Origin: Branchipolynoe longqiensis | Lineage: Eukaryota; Annelida; Polychaeta; Phyllodocida; Polynoidae | Assembly: GCA_030323885.1 (NCBI GenBank) | Contig: CM059199.1 | Location: 36,154,590 to 36,218,589 of the forward strand | Direction of reading: 5' to 3' | Length of the DNA: 64,000 nt | In this document: in pieces, positions 30,804 to 41,670 of the stretch | Position numbering within the stretch: the stretch's first letter is position 1 | How the letters are laid out: the number at the start of each line of letters is the position of its first letter | Made by a program: the position numbers and the translations under genes | Notes under the pieces: model-generated | The model's database searches: none | Told to the model about the DNA's origin: nothing | The model's input: only the letters and a program-made list of their open reading frames with translations

Positions 30804-30964
30804 CGGTGGTGGCGGAGGTGGCGGTGGCGGTGGCGGTGGCGGTGGCGGTGGCGGCGGTCGGCGGCGGTGGCGGTGGCGGTGGCGGCGGTCAGCGGCGGTG
30901 GCGTGGCTGGCGGCGGTGGCGGCGGCGGTGGCGGCGGTGGCGGCGGTGGCGGCGGAGGCAGCGG
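30804..30964. repeat. (GGTGGC)n trinucleotide-type tract
   Basis: Roughly 160 bp of GGTGGC/GGCGGT units with GTCGGC and GTCAGC variants. All six frames stay open (poly-Gly, poly-Arg/Trp or poly-Pro), so the 102-codon frame is not evidence of a gene. Confidence 0.9.
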
Positions 30965-30969
30965 CAACA

Positions 30970-31400
30970 GTAACCATGACCTACATACATCTTTGACCCA
31001 ATGAACCCAATTTACATATCCATTATATATATATCAATTATATAATATATTATATATATATAAGTATCGGAGAAGAAGTCGTTTCAAGTGCGTATGGATT
31101 TGGACAATATATATGCGCCTATACCTTTCTGCCTACCATCGCCAGTGGCGCCACCTCCAGCAGGGTATACTCCGTGTCTGCGCCAGTTTGCGGCACTTCC
31201 TCACCGATAATTTGTGTGTTATATGTTTGATTAGGCAGGGCGTTTTCTTACCAGATAGTTACATAAAATACCTCAGACCAATTTTTATTGTTTTTATCTT
31301 TTCATAGTAGAACTTATATATATATTATATTATATGTAGGATAATTATACGAGACTTATGTGAGCATAGTTGATGAATAGATGATGTTTCACCGAGTATT
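30970..31400. other. TA-rich and unannotated
   Basis: 31022-31075 and 31315-31345 are TA repeats. A 64-codon frame at 31113-31307 has ordinary composition but no recognisable motif. Confidence 0.3.
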
Positions 31401-31405
31401 GTCGA

Positions 31406-31752
31406 CCAGACAGGATGGTCGAATGAGTTGAGCATCCGTCTTCCGCTTTGGTAGATTGTGTGATTCAAACACATGGGTTTGAACCCAGGTTGCGTCAAAC
31501 CAATGACATAAGAATTAATACTTGTCGCTTGCTAGCCAGACACTCACTCAGCAGTATTTGCATAGGGAAAGGACTGATTAGTCCAATGTCAGGATAATGT
31601 GACTGAGTGGGATATCAGGTCATGGTGCTGGTGGCCTGTTCTCCCAATGGGGCAGCACTATAAAGTTGTCATGAGTGCGCACTGTCACAAGTTGGTACCC
31701 GTCCTGATATGACCTTCGATGTTGCCAGGACTTAACACTCCAACAACGAACT
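31406..31752 (+). mobile_element. SINE family A, full length, type-1 head
   Basis: Head GACCAGACAGGATGGTCGAA; B-box decayed to GGGTTTGAACCC; tail GACTTAACACTCCAACAACG. The body block ATAATGTGACTGAGTGGGAT is intact. Confidence 0.9.
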
Positions 31753-31782
31753 GAGTATGTTTGATGCATAACTAACTACGGT

Positions 31783-31842
31783 TTGTTTGTTGTTGATTTA
31801 GTTCCTAGCATCATCTCAGGTCATATCACGACGTGTACGGGT
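31783..31842 (-). mobile_element. SINE family A 3' fragment
   Basis: TTTGTTTGTTGTTGATTTAG and CATCTCAGGTCATATCACGA. Confidence 0.65.
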
Positions 31843-32090
31843 CAACCAGCACCTCAATTCAACACTAAGCAATTATTTATGTGTTCACATTGGGAACCAA
31901 GGGAAGGTATGTAACAGCCATCAGGAGGATACAAGAAGGTAATTCTCATTCTAACAACCACTACAACAGAACTCAACTGCAGCACCCACTACCTGAGATC
32001 ATACAATGTCCTTTGTTAGTCTTGCACCTGCCCATAATGGCGAGTATTGACATTTTCTGGTGGCTTTACAACTCTGAGGCCAGGCCCGGG

Positions 32091-32419
32091 TGACCAAACG
32101 GGATGGCCAAATGAGTTAGAGCGTCCGTCTCCCGTGTTGGTAGATCATGGGGTCGTGGGTTCGAACCCTGGTCGAGTCAAACCAATGACTTACAAATTGA
32201 TATTTGTCGCTTCGTACCCTGGTGCTCGGCATTATTAGGATAGGACAATGACTGGTTGGCTCAGTGTCAGGATAATGTGACTGAATGGGATATCAACTCA
32301 TGGTGCTGGCGGCCTGGTCTTCCAGTGGGGCAGCACTATAAAGTTGCCATGAGTGTGCACTGTCACAAGTCCTGATATGACCTTATATGTTGCTAGGATG
32401 TAAAACAACAACAAACAAA
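32091..32419 (+). mobile_element. SINE family A reference copy with target duplication
   Basis: This is the clearest copy: 329 bp between perfect repeats CAGGCCCGGG at 32081-32090 and 32420-32429. The 5' head is tRNA-like, with an A-box region TGGCCAAATGAGTTAGAG (32104-32121) and a B-box GGGTTCGAACCC (32157-32168). The spacing and sequence resemble tRNA-Leu/Ser-type genes, so RNA polymerase III transcription is expected. The body has conserved blocks (ATAATGTGACTGA, CAGTGGGGCAGCACTATAAA, CCATGAGTGTGCACTGTCAC, TCCTGATATGACCTTA), and the tail is an AAC/CAAA-type simple repeat. About 45 loci of this family or its type-2-head variant lie in this window. It has no coding capacity and would depend on a partner LINE. 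Confidence 0.95.
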
Positions 32420-32567
32420 CAGGCCCGGGCAATGTATACATTAAGTTGGCCGAGGTGCGGGGCAGGACTGTGGAGCTTGCGAACCAACTACACTGTCTTA
32501 ACCCACGAAGACAGATGCATTGGTCACATTGCATTCACATAGCCTATTTGTATTCATGTCTCTTCAG

Positions 32568-33205
32568 ACCAGACAGGGTAGCTGATTTGCTGACTGCTGC
32601 CTGGCTTCGAGCCCTGGCCAAGTAAATGAAATGGCTTATAGAATTAACAGTTGTCACTATCTAGCATGACTTTCAGCATATATATGACTAGATACAAGAT
32701 TCACCCCGTACTGCTGCAGTAGGGGTGCAAACCAACCCTATGTAAAAGCTGTCGAAAATGCAGGTCAAAGAATTGAGAGTCTAATTTCACAATCTAAGAA
32801 GCAACAATTATTCTTTACATATGTCTACCTTTGAGTTGAAAAATATAATATAATATCTAGTTTAATAAGATTTAAAAGTGAAATCGACGGCGTTCTGCGG
32901 CCGCCATCTTGTCTTTTTGCATTCTCGCCCATTTCACCAACTCTGTGCCTATATGGGTATCCATTTGATACTGGAGACACAGTTTCTACTTCATGTTCCA
33001 TACTAAACCTATTTTTGCCTGTATTTACACTACGTTGTCGTTCACCCGTGTACTACAAGTACTGGGTGAATCATTTATCTAATATATGACATGGCAGGGA
33101 CTGGCTTGCTCAGGATGTGGGTAATTGTACTTCAGTGGGAGATCGGATCATGCCAAGTACTGATGGCCTGGTCGGCTAGTAGGGCAGCACTATAAAGGAG
33201 CGTGA
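32568..33205 (+). mobile_element. SINE family A copy split by a 9-bp-TSD MITE
   Basis: Head and proximal body (CCAGACAGGGTAGCTGATTT ... GACTTTCAGCAT) stop at 32688. The SINE resumes at 33091 with ATGGCAGGGACTGGCTTGCT and ends in the CAGCACTATAAAGG block. The insertion is the element at 32689-33081. Confidence 0.8.
32689..33081 (-). mobile_element. MITE family with 9-bp target duplication, copy 3
   Basis: 393 bp from TAGATACAAGATTCACCCCG to GGTGAATCATTTATCTA, flanked by ATATATGAC at 32680-32688 and 33082-33090. Because it sits within a SINE, the pre-insertion target can be inferred directly. Confidence 0.92.
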
Positions 33206-33214
33206 GATGTGAGT

Positions 33215-34060
33215 GAGAAAGTGGGGGGGGGGGGGCAGAGGTTGGAGATGGGGGAGGGGGATAGGTGGTGGGGAGGTGGGGAAAGGTGGGGGGAGGTGGG
33301 AAAGAGGTGGGAGAGGTGGGAGGAGGAGGTGGAAGGAGGTGGGGGAAGAGGTGGGGGAGGTGGGGGAGAGGTCGGGGATAGGTGGTGGGGAAGGTGTGGG
33401 AGAGGTCGGGATAGGTTGGGAGAGGTGGGGGAAAGGTTGGAGAGAGGTGGGGGAGAGGTCGGGGATAGAGGTGGGGAGGTGGGGGAAAGGTGGGGGGAGG
33501 TGGAAAGAGGTGGGGGGAGTGGGGAAAGAGGTGGGAGGAGGTGGGGGAGAGGTGGGGAAGAGGTGGGGGAGGTGGGGGAGAGGTGTCGGGATAGGTGTGG
33601 GGAGGTGTGGGGAGAGGTCGGGGATAGGTGGTGGGGAGAAGGTGGGGGAAAGGTGGGCGAGTGGGTAAGGAAAGAGGTGGAAGGAGGTGGAAGGAGGTGG
33701 GGGGAGGTGGGGAAGAGGTGGGGGCAGGTGGGGGAGAGGTAGGGGAGAGGTGGGGTGAGGTGGTGGGGAGGTGGTCGGGCGGTGGGGGAGGTGGGGGTGG
33801 GGTGGGGGTGGGGGAGAGGTGGGAGAGAGGTGGGGAGAGGTGTGGGAGGTGGGGGACAGGTCGTGGGGAGGTAGGGGAGAGGTGGGGGAGAGGTGGGGGA
33901 TGTGGGGGGAGGTGTGGAGCAGAGATGGGGAATGGGGAGGGTGGGGAAAGGTGAGTTTGGGAGAGGGGGGCAGGGGTGGGGAAAGGTGGATAGGGGAGCA
34001 GGGGGTGGGTGAGGTATAGAGGGGGGGACCAGGGTAAGGGAAGGGTGGGAAGACCAGAGG
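33215..34060. repeat. G-rich purine tract (GGTGGGGGA-type)
   Basis: About 850 bp of GAGGTGGGGG and GGTGGGGGAGA units without a fixed period; C is nearly absent on the plus strand. The 299-codon minus frame and 177-codon plus frame are compositional. Confidence 0.85.
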
Positions 34061-34457
34061 TGGCAGAGGGTCACCGTTGGTCCTGACAACCGATCAGTAA
34101 TGTTTGCGACGTCCTTAGCTCAGATCACAGAGAGTCACGGGGATATTATGGGTGCTCGGGGTGAGTGAGTTGAAGGCGGGCTTTGTGCACGCACGAAGCC
34201 TGGGTAAACATCGCACTGATTGTGTCAACTACCAACACTGTCCTTTCCCACTTGCCCCCGCTTGACTTGTGCCATTCACTTTGCAGGTGCGTCCCGCACG
34301 CAGGTCGCTGCCACTTTGCTGATTACGGTAGGTGAACTGATTTGAATCTCAAGAGGAATTGCGGCTGAAGAGACGAATATGTGTGATGTATTTAACGATA
34401 GATATCATATCAACTCTGTTCGCTATAAGTTATATCTATCCCATTGCCTATTGACAA
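34060..34457. other. No gene recognised
   Basis: Ordinary-looking mixed sequence, moderately GC-rich to 34330. Possibly unique DNA. Confidence 0.3.
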
Positions 34458-34709
34458 GTACACACCTACCGTTTATGATTCGCGCACTAAAACTCGTGAC
34501 TCGACCCGACCCGCTTAAAACTGAAAACAGCCCGATTCATTTTTCGAATTGCGAATCGCAATCGTAATCGGCCCGTTTTTGCCATAAAACTGAGTTTTTA
34601 GTCGGGAATCGCAATCACTAGGTGTGCTAGGAGAGTGCACACCTCACGACTTTTGGGGAGTTTTAGATCGTATACGGTAGGTGGGTGCGGAAAAACGGTA
34701 GGTGTGTAC
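34458..34709. mobile_element. 252-bp inverted-repeat element
   Basis: Starts GTACACACCTACCGTTT and ends with the exact complement AAACGGTAGGTGTGTAC. The interior has more palindromic pairs (AAACTCGTGACTCG near the left; CACGACTTTTGGGGAGTTTTA near the right; GAATTGCGAATCGCAATCGT in the centre). No ORF; no clear duplication at the edges. Confidence 0.7.
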
Positions 34710-34826
34710 CTAGCATATCTGTTCATGTATTCCGAGGTCCGACGTTCTGAGCACCAACAAATTAACTTAGGTTCGCAAACAAATACTTGTTTATGTATTC
34801 CCATGTTGAATCGGGTCTTTCGATTA

Positions 34827-35004
34827 CAGTAAAACCTCTCTCTATCGACCGACCTTGGGACCGATTTTAAGTGGTGCATTTACGGAAGTGGTCCGGATAG
34901 GGAGTTAGATTATGGTTACAGTGGTATTGTTGGGACCCAAATAAAGCGATCGATATAGGGGAGTGGTTGGGCTGTAGAGGTGGTCGGTTAGAGAGGATTT
35001 ACTG
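34827..35004. mobile_element. Pogo-like MITE, copy 3
   Basis: 178 bp between TA dinucleotides, from CAGTAAAACCTCTCTCTATC to the complement of CAGTAAATCCTCTCTAACCG. Same family as 18706-19064, in opposite orientation. Confidence 0.9.
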
Positions 35005-36200
35005 TATATCTATTTTTGTTAAGCATAACCAACACGTATGCTCGTCAAACCAAAGATGGCAATGCTCCAGTTTACATCTACACAATAAGATATTTGTAAT
35101 GCCTAAATGATGATACCTGCTATTGTCTCTATTGTTCATCGCATCTCATCAACTCATCCATAAATAGGTTATGTACACCATGACTGCTATGCCCGGTCAG
35201 TCAGTGCCTCGATCCCGCCAACAAGATATTATTCAACTAGAATATAATGTTGAACACAAATCAAACACCCCAAAATGGGATAGTTGTCTGCCCTCAGCTT
35301 CAGTCCGATTGAAATTCATTCAGCCCATCCATTTTGACTATTTGTGATGGGTAAATGATTATGCGAATATAAATAACAAAGAGAATAATATATATTCTCA
35401 GGTAGTCCATCCAGAGTGGCTGATTTGTATTCAGATTCTTGAACTCTACACAGTGGCATCCAATGGCTGTGGACCTAGCGATGGTGGCGCCACTGTCAGG
35501 GACATCGACGAACTAGCCAATTGGCGGGCATCCCTCACTCATCCCAGACAGTTGCTCTATTCTTTTTTTTCCTTTTTCTTGTGATTCCATAACGCTACTT
35601 TGATCCTTGCATGAGACTCAATTAATATCCACATTCCAATAATACCTCAATTTATGTATTATCGGAGTAATCATTAATACTTTTATATGGAATCATGTCT
35701 TTTGAATATAAACAAAATAATGTTAAATAAACAGAAACAGACCCAGCCAGGCACATCTAATGAGCCACTGTCCAAGGGTTGGTTGTCAGCAGGTTGGGTG
35801 GCCTGCAAGTGTGGCATAGCTTATAGCTTGCACATATCACCACATGGGTCACGTGACAGATTCACACCCTCGCAGTGTACACACCCTAAGTACACTCACA
35901 CTCATACACCGCCTCCCCTTCCCTCCACCACGACTGACTTCACCTGTCAGGTGTATCTATGATTAATGCCCCAGGATAGCTAGAGATGAGTGTCCCCCCC
36001 TCCTGCAGCCCCCCCCCCCCCCCCCCCCCACACACACACACATACTTCGTAACCTATCAGTCCTCACCTAAATCTGTTCGCTAAGATGCAGGAATCAGCC
36101 GCTGTACATCATTCAGGAGCATGTGCCTGGTTTTCTGGGTGACAAAGGAGAGATCATTTGAGGCAGGTGCTGGGTAATTAGCTCTCGTCATCGCTATGTT
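35005..36200. other. Unannotated; poly-C/CA patch
   Basis: 35005-35880 is AT-rich with no recognised feature. 35995-36045 is a long C-run followed by (CA)n. A 91-codon frame (35687-35962) is not convincing. Confidence 0.35.
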
Positions 36201-36204
36201 TGCA

Positions 36205-37125
36205 GGCCGGTGTCACGTGGTGCAGGCCGGTGTCACGTCGTGTAGGCTGGTGGCACGAGGTGCAGGCCGGTGTCATATGGTGCAGGCAGGTGTCATGTGA
36301 CCACTCTTACTTAGGTAGTGCAGGCCGGTGTAACCTGGTGCAGGTGGGTGTCACGTGACCGGTCTTACTTAGTGCAAGCCGGTGCCACGTGGTACAGTCG
36401 GTTGTCTTGTGACCTGTCTTATGTAGTGCAGGCTGGAGTCACATGGTGCAGGTGGGTGTTACATGACTGGTCTTACTTAGTGCAGTACAGTGTCACCTTG
36501 TGCAGGCAGGTGTCACGTGACCAGTCTTACGTAGTGCAGGCCAGTGTAACCTGTTGCAGGTGGGTGTCACATGACTGGTCTTACTTAGTGCAAGCCGGTG
36601 CCATGTGGTACAGTCGGTTGTCACGTGACCTGTCTTACATAGTGCAGGCGGGTGTGACACGGTGCAGGTGGGTGCCACATGGCTGGTCTTACTTAGTGCA
36701 GTCCAGTGTCACCTGGTGCATGCAGGTGTCACATGGTGCTGGTCCGTGTCGCATGGTGCTAGGCCATGGAACATGGTGCATGGCGGTGGCATGTGGTGCA
36801 GGATGGTGCATGGTGGTACACGTGGTACAGGCCCGTTTCATATGGAGTGACCAGTGTCACATGGTGCGGTCGATGTCACCTGGTCTGGACCAGTGTCAGG
36901 TGGTGCAAACCGGTGTCACATGGTGCATATCGGTGTCACATGGTACAGGTCGGCGTCACATGGTGCAGGTCAGTTTCACGTGATGCATGCTGATGTCACA
37001 TGGGGCAGGCCGGTGTCAGATGATTCAGGCCAGTGTCCCATGATGCGGGTCGGCATCATGAGTTACAGGTCAGCGTCACATGGTGCAGGCCAATGTCACG
37101 TGATGCAGGCTGTCATCACATACAT
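36205..37125. repeat. 20-bp minisatellite (GTGCAGGCCGGTGTCACATG)
   Basis: About 45 units, with CATGGT/CGTGAC and GGCCGG/GGTGGG variants and a longer-range pattern of CTTACTTAGTGCA inserts in the first half. A 221-codon plus frame is a direct reading of the repeat. The recurring GTCACGTGAC and GTCACATG cores are E-box-like by chance of the unit. Confidence 0.9.
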
Positions 37126-37129
37126 GATC

Positions 37130-37735
37130 GCTAAATAATGTAAACGTGGATGGTATGCACAACCACAGCACCATATACATATATTGAGATACTTGTATAT
37201 ACCATTTGTGACTATACCACATGCTCATTCGGTATACATATGTCCTCTATTTCACCGGCTTTAAAAATATGACCATTTTTACACAATTTATTTAGTTATT
37301 TGTGCTTGACCCCCAACATCGGATGTCTACCTTTTGTGTCAGGGGGGTCAGTAAACAAAAAAAACAATATATTATTCATTATATACATACACATTTTCTT
37401 TGAAATGATACCTGATAATTTGGTTTAAGTTGTTCTGGTAAGTATCTTTGACTGCACGATGCGCTAGAGGCATTATGTTCAACATAGACATTTGTTCGTT
37501 AAGTTTTGCATCCTGGAAACAATTAAGGTATTATCAGGAGCCCATCACCACAAAGCCACCATAATATGAAGGCAAGGGACACCTGTTGTCGCTACACATT
37601 CCACCTAACAACTGCACTACAGGTGGCTACATAGCCACCTTCGGATTCTGACTCATCCCGATATCCGCATCCATTCTGTTTCCCTACACCCAACTCCCCT
37701 CTGTGACTTATATCTATATATGAATTTGATCAATT
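37130..37735. mobile_element. Unannotated DNA with one SINE A fragment
   Basis: A minus-strand SINE 3' fragment (TTTGTTCGTTAAGTTTTGCA, CTGGAAACAATTAAGG) lies at 37488-37548. The rest is not recognised. Confidence 0.5.
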
Positions 37736-38310
37736 AATATATAGTATATGTATTATGTATATAATATACATTATATATATATATATATATATTACATATT
37801 ATATATATATATATATATGTATATATATTATATATGGTATATTATATATATATATATGTATGTATGATATATATGATATATATTATACATTTTATACATT
37901 ATATATGATATATATTACATATATTATATATATTCGATATTATATATATTATATAGATATGATATATATATATTGTATATATTATATATTATATATTAAA
38001 TATAGTATATGTATTATACATATATTAAATATATTATATAGTATATAAATGTATATATATATTATATAGTATCCATTATATATGCGTTATATATGTATAT
38101 ATATTATATATATAGTATGCATAACATATATATATATTATATATCATACATAGTTTATAGTATATATATTATATGTATTATATATATTATATATTATATA
38201 TGTTAGATATATTACCTATGTTGTTCATGCATTATACATGTATATTATATCTATTATGTATATGCATAATATACATAATATTATAACATATGGTGTATAT
38301 GCACTAATAT
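37736..38310. repeat. TA-rich degenerate microsatellite
   Basis: Nearly 600 bp of TATATA/ATTATATAT with occasional C or G. The 97-codon frame of Ile/Tyr is compositional. A (GT)10 run lies at about 38352-38371. Confidence 0.9.
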
Positions 38311-38638
38311 ATAATTAACTTTATGAGAGTTGTATACTTTCTTTTCTCTTTTTTTGTGTGTGTGTGTGTGTGAATTGACACATTTGCTTAAGACCAATGT
38401 TGTCCTAATGTAGCCGCTCTCCACTCATTGGAGAGATAACCAAAATGGTACACAGTCGGGTATCATAGCACACATTCCGGTATCAAAGATGATAGGTTCG
38501 ATGTAGACATGTACGCCTGTATAGTGTGTATACCATTTAGTTGTTGCTGTATAAGAACTTTATGCAAATATAAATTAATGGGAGTTTCAATAATATATAT
38601 ACATATTGTCATGGGGGTGATGAAAATGGGAATTATTG

Positions 38639-38710
38639 CGCCTAGAGCGGGACTCGAACCCACACTCTTTGCATTCCAGGCCAGTGTGCTAACCATTACA
38701 CCACCTAGGC
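38639..38710 (-). other. tRNA-like sequence in the downstream LTR
   Basis: It is the 72-nt counterpart of 38959-39031, with one base missing in the variable region. A- and B-box sequences are identical in both copies. It is interpreted as an internal pol III promoter or tRNA mimic rather than a functional tRNA gene. Confidence 0.75.
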
Positions 38711-38787
38711 TCCCTGATATCAACACACTCCCCACGCCTACCTGTCTCTGTGGTTACTTGCCTGAGAGGTCAGTGCAGACCACTACA

Positions 38788-38926
38788 CTCGTCCCCCTGG
38801 AATTGTAAGTCTTGTAATGCTTACAATTACATACATACAGGCAATGCACTAACACATACATACACAGGGTAGGTTCAACAACCATACAGCGCAAAGCTTG
38901 TACAGGATCCTGATCACAGCAACCAG
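38788..38926 (-). other. TRIM internal region
   Basis: 139 bp with no ORF. The minus-strand order is PBS-like TGG sequence, a TCAGGATCCTGTACAAGC segment, a stretch rich in TGTATG, and the purine tract. Its length is at the low end even for TRIMs. Confidence 0.75.
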
Positions 38927-38958
38927 TGTCATGGGGGTGATGAAAATGGGAAATACTG

Positions 38959-39031
38959 CGCCTAGAGCGGGACTCGAACCCACACCTCTTTGCATTCCAG
39001 GCCAGTGTGCTAACCATTACACCACCTAGGC
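38959..39031 (-). other. tRNA-like sequence in the upstream LTR
   Basis: The 73-nt minus-strand sequence folds as a tRNA. The acceptor stem is GCCTAGG/TCTAGGC (seven pairs, one G-U), the D-stem GTGT/GCAC-type (four pairs), and the T-stem GTGGG/CCCGC around TTCGAGT. The A-box region TGGTGTAATGGTTAGCAC matches what I recall of tRNA-Gln genes, and the B-box GGTTCGAGTCC is canonical. The anticodon stem (CTGGC versus GCAAA) pairs poorly and the loop would give GGA, so it is unlikely to act in translation. Confidence 0.8.
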
Positions 39032-39109
39032 TCCCTGATATCAACACACTCCCCACGCCTACCTGTCTATGTGGTTACTTGCCTGAGAGGTCAGTGCAGA
39101 CCACTACAA

Positions 39110-39790
39110 TATATATACATTTTATGCCATATGTGATGCATCTGGTGGCGGCTCACCTGGCTTCAACCTATGCGTTCTTTGTGAGTCGCAGCAAAATTGT
39201 ATATATATAATGTCATATGTATGAAATATATAGGACCCATATATATCACAAATCCACTGTGACTAACACATGTCAACCCCCGTTGGAGGGGAGGTGGGCC
39301 ATAGGTTGTGCCACCACTCAAGTCTGGAGTCTTACTGAGAATAACATTGGAAATAACTATAATATAATAATATAATATATAATGGAAACAATTCCCTTTG
39401 TACGTCTATACTCGCATAATTCGCTATACATCATGATATAATATTTTCAGTATCCAGGGAGAGTCAACATATAATATAGAAAAACAAAAATGCCGGGGTG
39501 CAAGTTCACTCTACTAACTCTTCTATTGTGAACTGAAGGTGGTCTGACTTAGACCCCAATTTCAAAATGCCAAATCTGTGACTTCTGCTCCGCCTGGCCG
39601 GATCCCCTTACATCCCAGTTCAGCAGGGTCAGTATCTCCGTCCCTATCACGTGTCTGATACCTGTCACGGACCTATCACCTGGCAACAATAGTCCCTGAT
39701 GTTTCTCAGTTGGCCAGATTTGAACAGGATCCCAACACACCCAAATGTAGCGGACTGACAGCCGATTTTGGAGCAGCCCTGGCTAGTTTT
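39110..39790. other. Unannotated; short AT repeats
   Basis: 39355-39445 is TA-rich. 39530-39745 is GC-richer with a 63-codon minus frame of ordinary composition. No feature is recognised. Confidence 0.3.
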
Positions 39791-39895
39791 TGTTTGTTTG
39801 GGTGTTGTTTTACATCTTCCTCCTAGCAACATATCAAGACAGGTACCGACTTGTGACAGTGCACACTCATGGCAACTTTATAGTGCTAGCCCAAT
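39790..39895 (-). mobile_element. SINE family A 3' third
   Basis: TGTTTTACATCTTCCTCCTA, then GCAACATATCAAGACAGGTA and GTGACAGTGCACACTCATGG. Confidence 0.75.
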
Positions 39896-40618
39896 GTGTC
39901 AACACAAACTTATTCAAAAGCAATACATAACCAATATCTGATTAACCCTACTTATTTTCTACTTCTACATATGTCACTAACCATAGGATATGAATAAAAA
40001 CATGAATAAAATAAGTAAAACTGACTCTTGCTATGGCTCTAACACTAGTCCGAGTGCCCAGATTTGTCTAAATCTAAATGCACATGGCATAAGATATCCT
40101 GATTATATTGATGTAAATGCAATGCTGGATAAAAGACTAATATCTTAATTTATTATATATATATATTTTTAGTTGGTATTCTATGTAGCAAACAACAGCT
40201 GAGATGAGCTGAAACTAGCACATTTCATAGCTACACCCAGTGTATTAGCATGTGCCATGCGCTTCTCACAGGTTTATTTGTCTTCCACGCATCCCACAAT
40301 GCGCCGCGCTGCTGGAATGGCGATGTAGTCTATTGGCGGATGATTTGCATTGTTGCTTGGAGAGAACTCCCTATAAAAAAACTGAAAATATCTGAAGGCG
40401 CACTGTTCATACAAGAACATGACATATATGCATGAATAACTTAGCGTTTACATATACATCACCAAAGCATTATGGTAGTAGTTTGTATTGAGCCACATGG
40501 AGGTGGTAGCACCTACGCTGATGCCTGTTTCAAAGAAGTATCAACAGGTGGCAGCACACTAGCAGGGGAAGTCCCTAGGGTGGATAGTCACATGACTTGC
40601 TAGCGGCCACCCCCACAG
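39895..40618. other. No gene recognised
   Basis: AT-rich to about 40200, then mixed. A 61-codon plus frame at 40250-40435 has ordinary composition but no support. A CAGGTGGCAGCAC motif lies near 40545. Confidence 0.3.
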
Positions 40619-40621
40619 CTG

Positions 40622-41339
40622 GGCCTATATGTATGAGCCCGGGTTAGCGGTCCTAACCCACGCGTCATGCGGATTTCCCGGGTTAGCAGCCAAAGGATAA
40701 ATGTATGTGCCTGGGTTAAGCAAACTCCTCGAGGGTTAAGGTCGCCTTCACTAACCCCAACTTGAGCCTGGGTTAACGTCCGGGTTAGGCACCGACTCAG
40801 CCCAAATCTATTCAATGCGACCATATTTAACAGAATTACATACCCAAATCATGAAATTTCATTAAATTAACCCTAATTTCGAAGCAATATTAACGCTGCC
40901 CCCACAGAGGCGGCAATATTAATATTTTCGAATGTAAAGTAAACAAATCACCGCCGCCGCATGGATGTCAATATCCATACTGTCCGCCGCCGCCGCCACC
41001 GCCAAATCGGCGGCTATATATTAGGCCCAAATCTATTCAAGGCGACCATATTTAACAGAATTACATATGCAATAAGTGAAATTTTATCAATTTAACCCTA
41101 AATTTGAACCCATATTAAGGCTGCCGCCGCATTCGCGGAGATATTAATAGTGTCGAATCGACGAATGTAAATACCCACACAGGGGTTCCCCAAATCTATA
41201 AATAACTGAAACGTTAGCTAACTCGGGCACGCTTTGGTTACATACATCCCCCGTGACACATTTGGAACACCGGTGTTAGATAACCCGGGACTCGCCTTTA
41301 ACCCTGGTATGGTTAAAAATTGGCTCATACATATGGGCC
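40622..41339. mobile_element. 718-bp relative of the palindromic element
   Basis: Ends GGCCTATATGTATGAGCC and, on the complement, GGCCCATATGTATGAGCC, flanked by CTG (40619-40621) and CAG (41340-41342). It shares the core blocks ATCTATTCAATGCGACCATA, GCAATATTAACGCTGCC and CCCAAATCTATAAATAAC with 16261-17015. Here the two core copies (from about 40800 and 41030) are direct repeats, not an inverted pair. Arms are rich in GGGTTAG/GGGTTAA. Confidence 0.75.
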
Positions 41340-41668
41340 CAGGTTCCATGATCCTATATACGTGGGTAGTGACAGGTCACCTCTCAATTCTGGACTATGG
41401 TAGAATAAACTTTGGTTCAAAAACATCAATCTTTCAATTGTAGTCAGGTTATCTTCGTCATTCCACATTTCCTTACGATATCCTAGAAAAATCAAGCACG
41501 ATACGAGGTAGTCCAAATTATTTATTTTAAATGTGTTCACTTTGTCTCGGCCGAGGATTGTACCCATAATATCATGAAGTATGGTGTTGTCCATTCAACA
41601 GTTCTGTGCCGTAATATGAGCATGTCCATTAAAGTACCCAATGGTTGATTCATGTTTTATTCCAAGCT
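41340..41668. other. No gene recognised
   Basis: An 89-codon minus frame (41325-41594) has ordinary composition, including DIMGTILGRDKVNTFKINNL and DEDNLTTIERLMFLNQSLFY. No family is recognised; an old transposon remnant is possible. Confidence 0.2.
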
Positions 41669-41670
41669 TA

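Larger units (their letters stand above)
38607..39108 (-). mobile_element. TRIM-type LTR element with tRNA-like sequence in each LTR
   Basis: Two direct repeats of 181 bp (38607-38787) and 182 bp (38927-39108) differ by three substitutions and one indel and flank 139 bp of unrelated sequence. Each repeat has TGT...ACA ends. Read on the minus strand, TGGTTGCTGTGATCAGG starts one base after the first LTR, at the primer-binding-site position. The purine-rich AGGGGGACGAG lies directly before the second LTR, at the polypurine-tract position. Outer flanks both show ATAT, a possible 4-bp duplication in AT-rich DNA. There is no gag or pol, so transposition would need a partner. The size and layout match terminal-repeat retrotransposons in miniature. 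Confidence 0.85.

Noticed and set aside
30688..30996. Glycine-rich protein from the GGT/GGC tract
   Set aside because: The same tract gives poly-Pro and Arg/Trp frames on other readings; no signal peptide or flanking domain.
33190..34089. 299-codon minus-strand open frame
   Set aside because: Reading of a G-rich tract; Pro/Ser/Leu only, with open overlapping frames on both strands.
36318..36983. 221-codon Trp/Cys-rich repeat protein
   Set aside because: Direct translation of a 20-bp minisatellite; unit length is not a multiple of three and variants break the pattern.
40622..41339. Telomere-like GGGTTAG repeats
   Set aside because: The motifs are irregularly spaced within a transposon arm and never form a tandem TTAGGG array.
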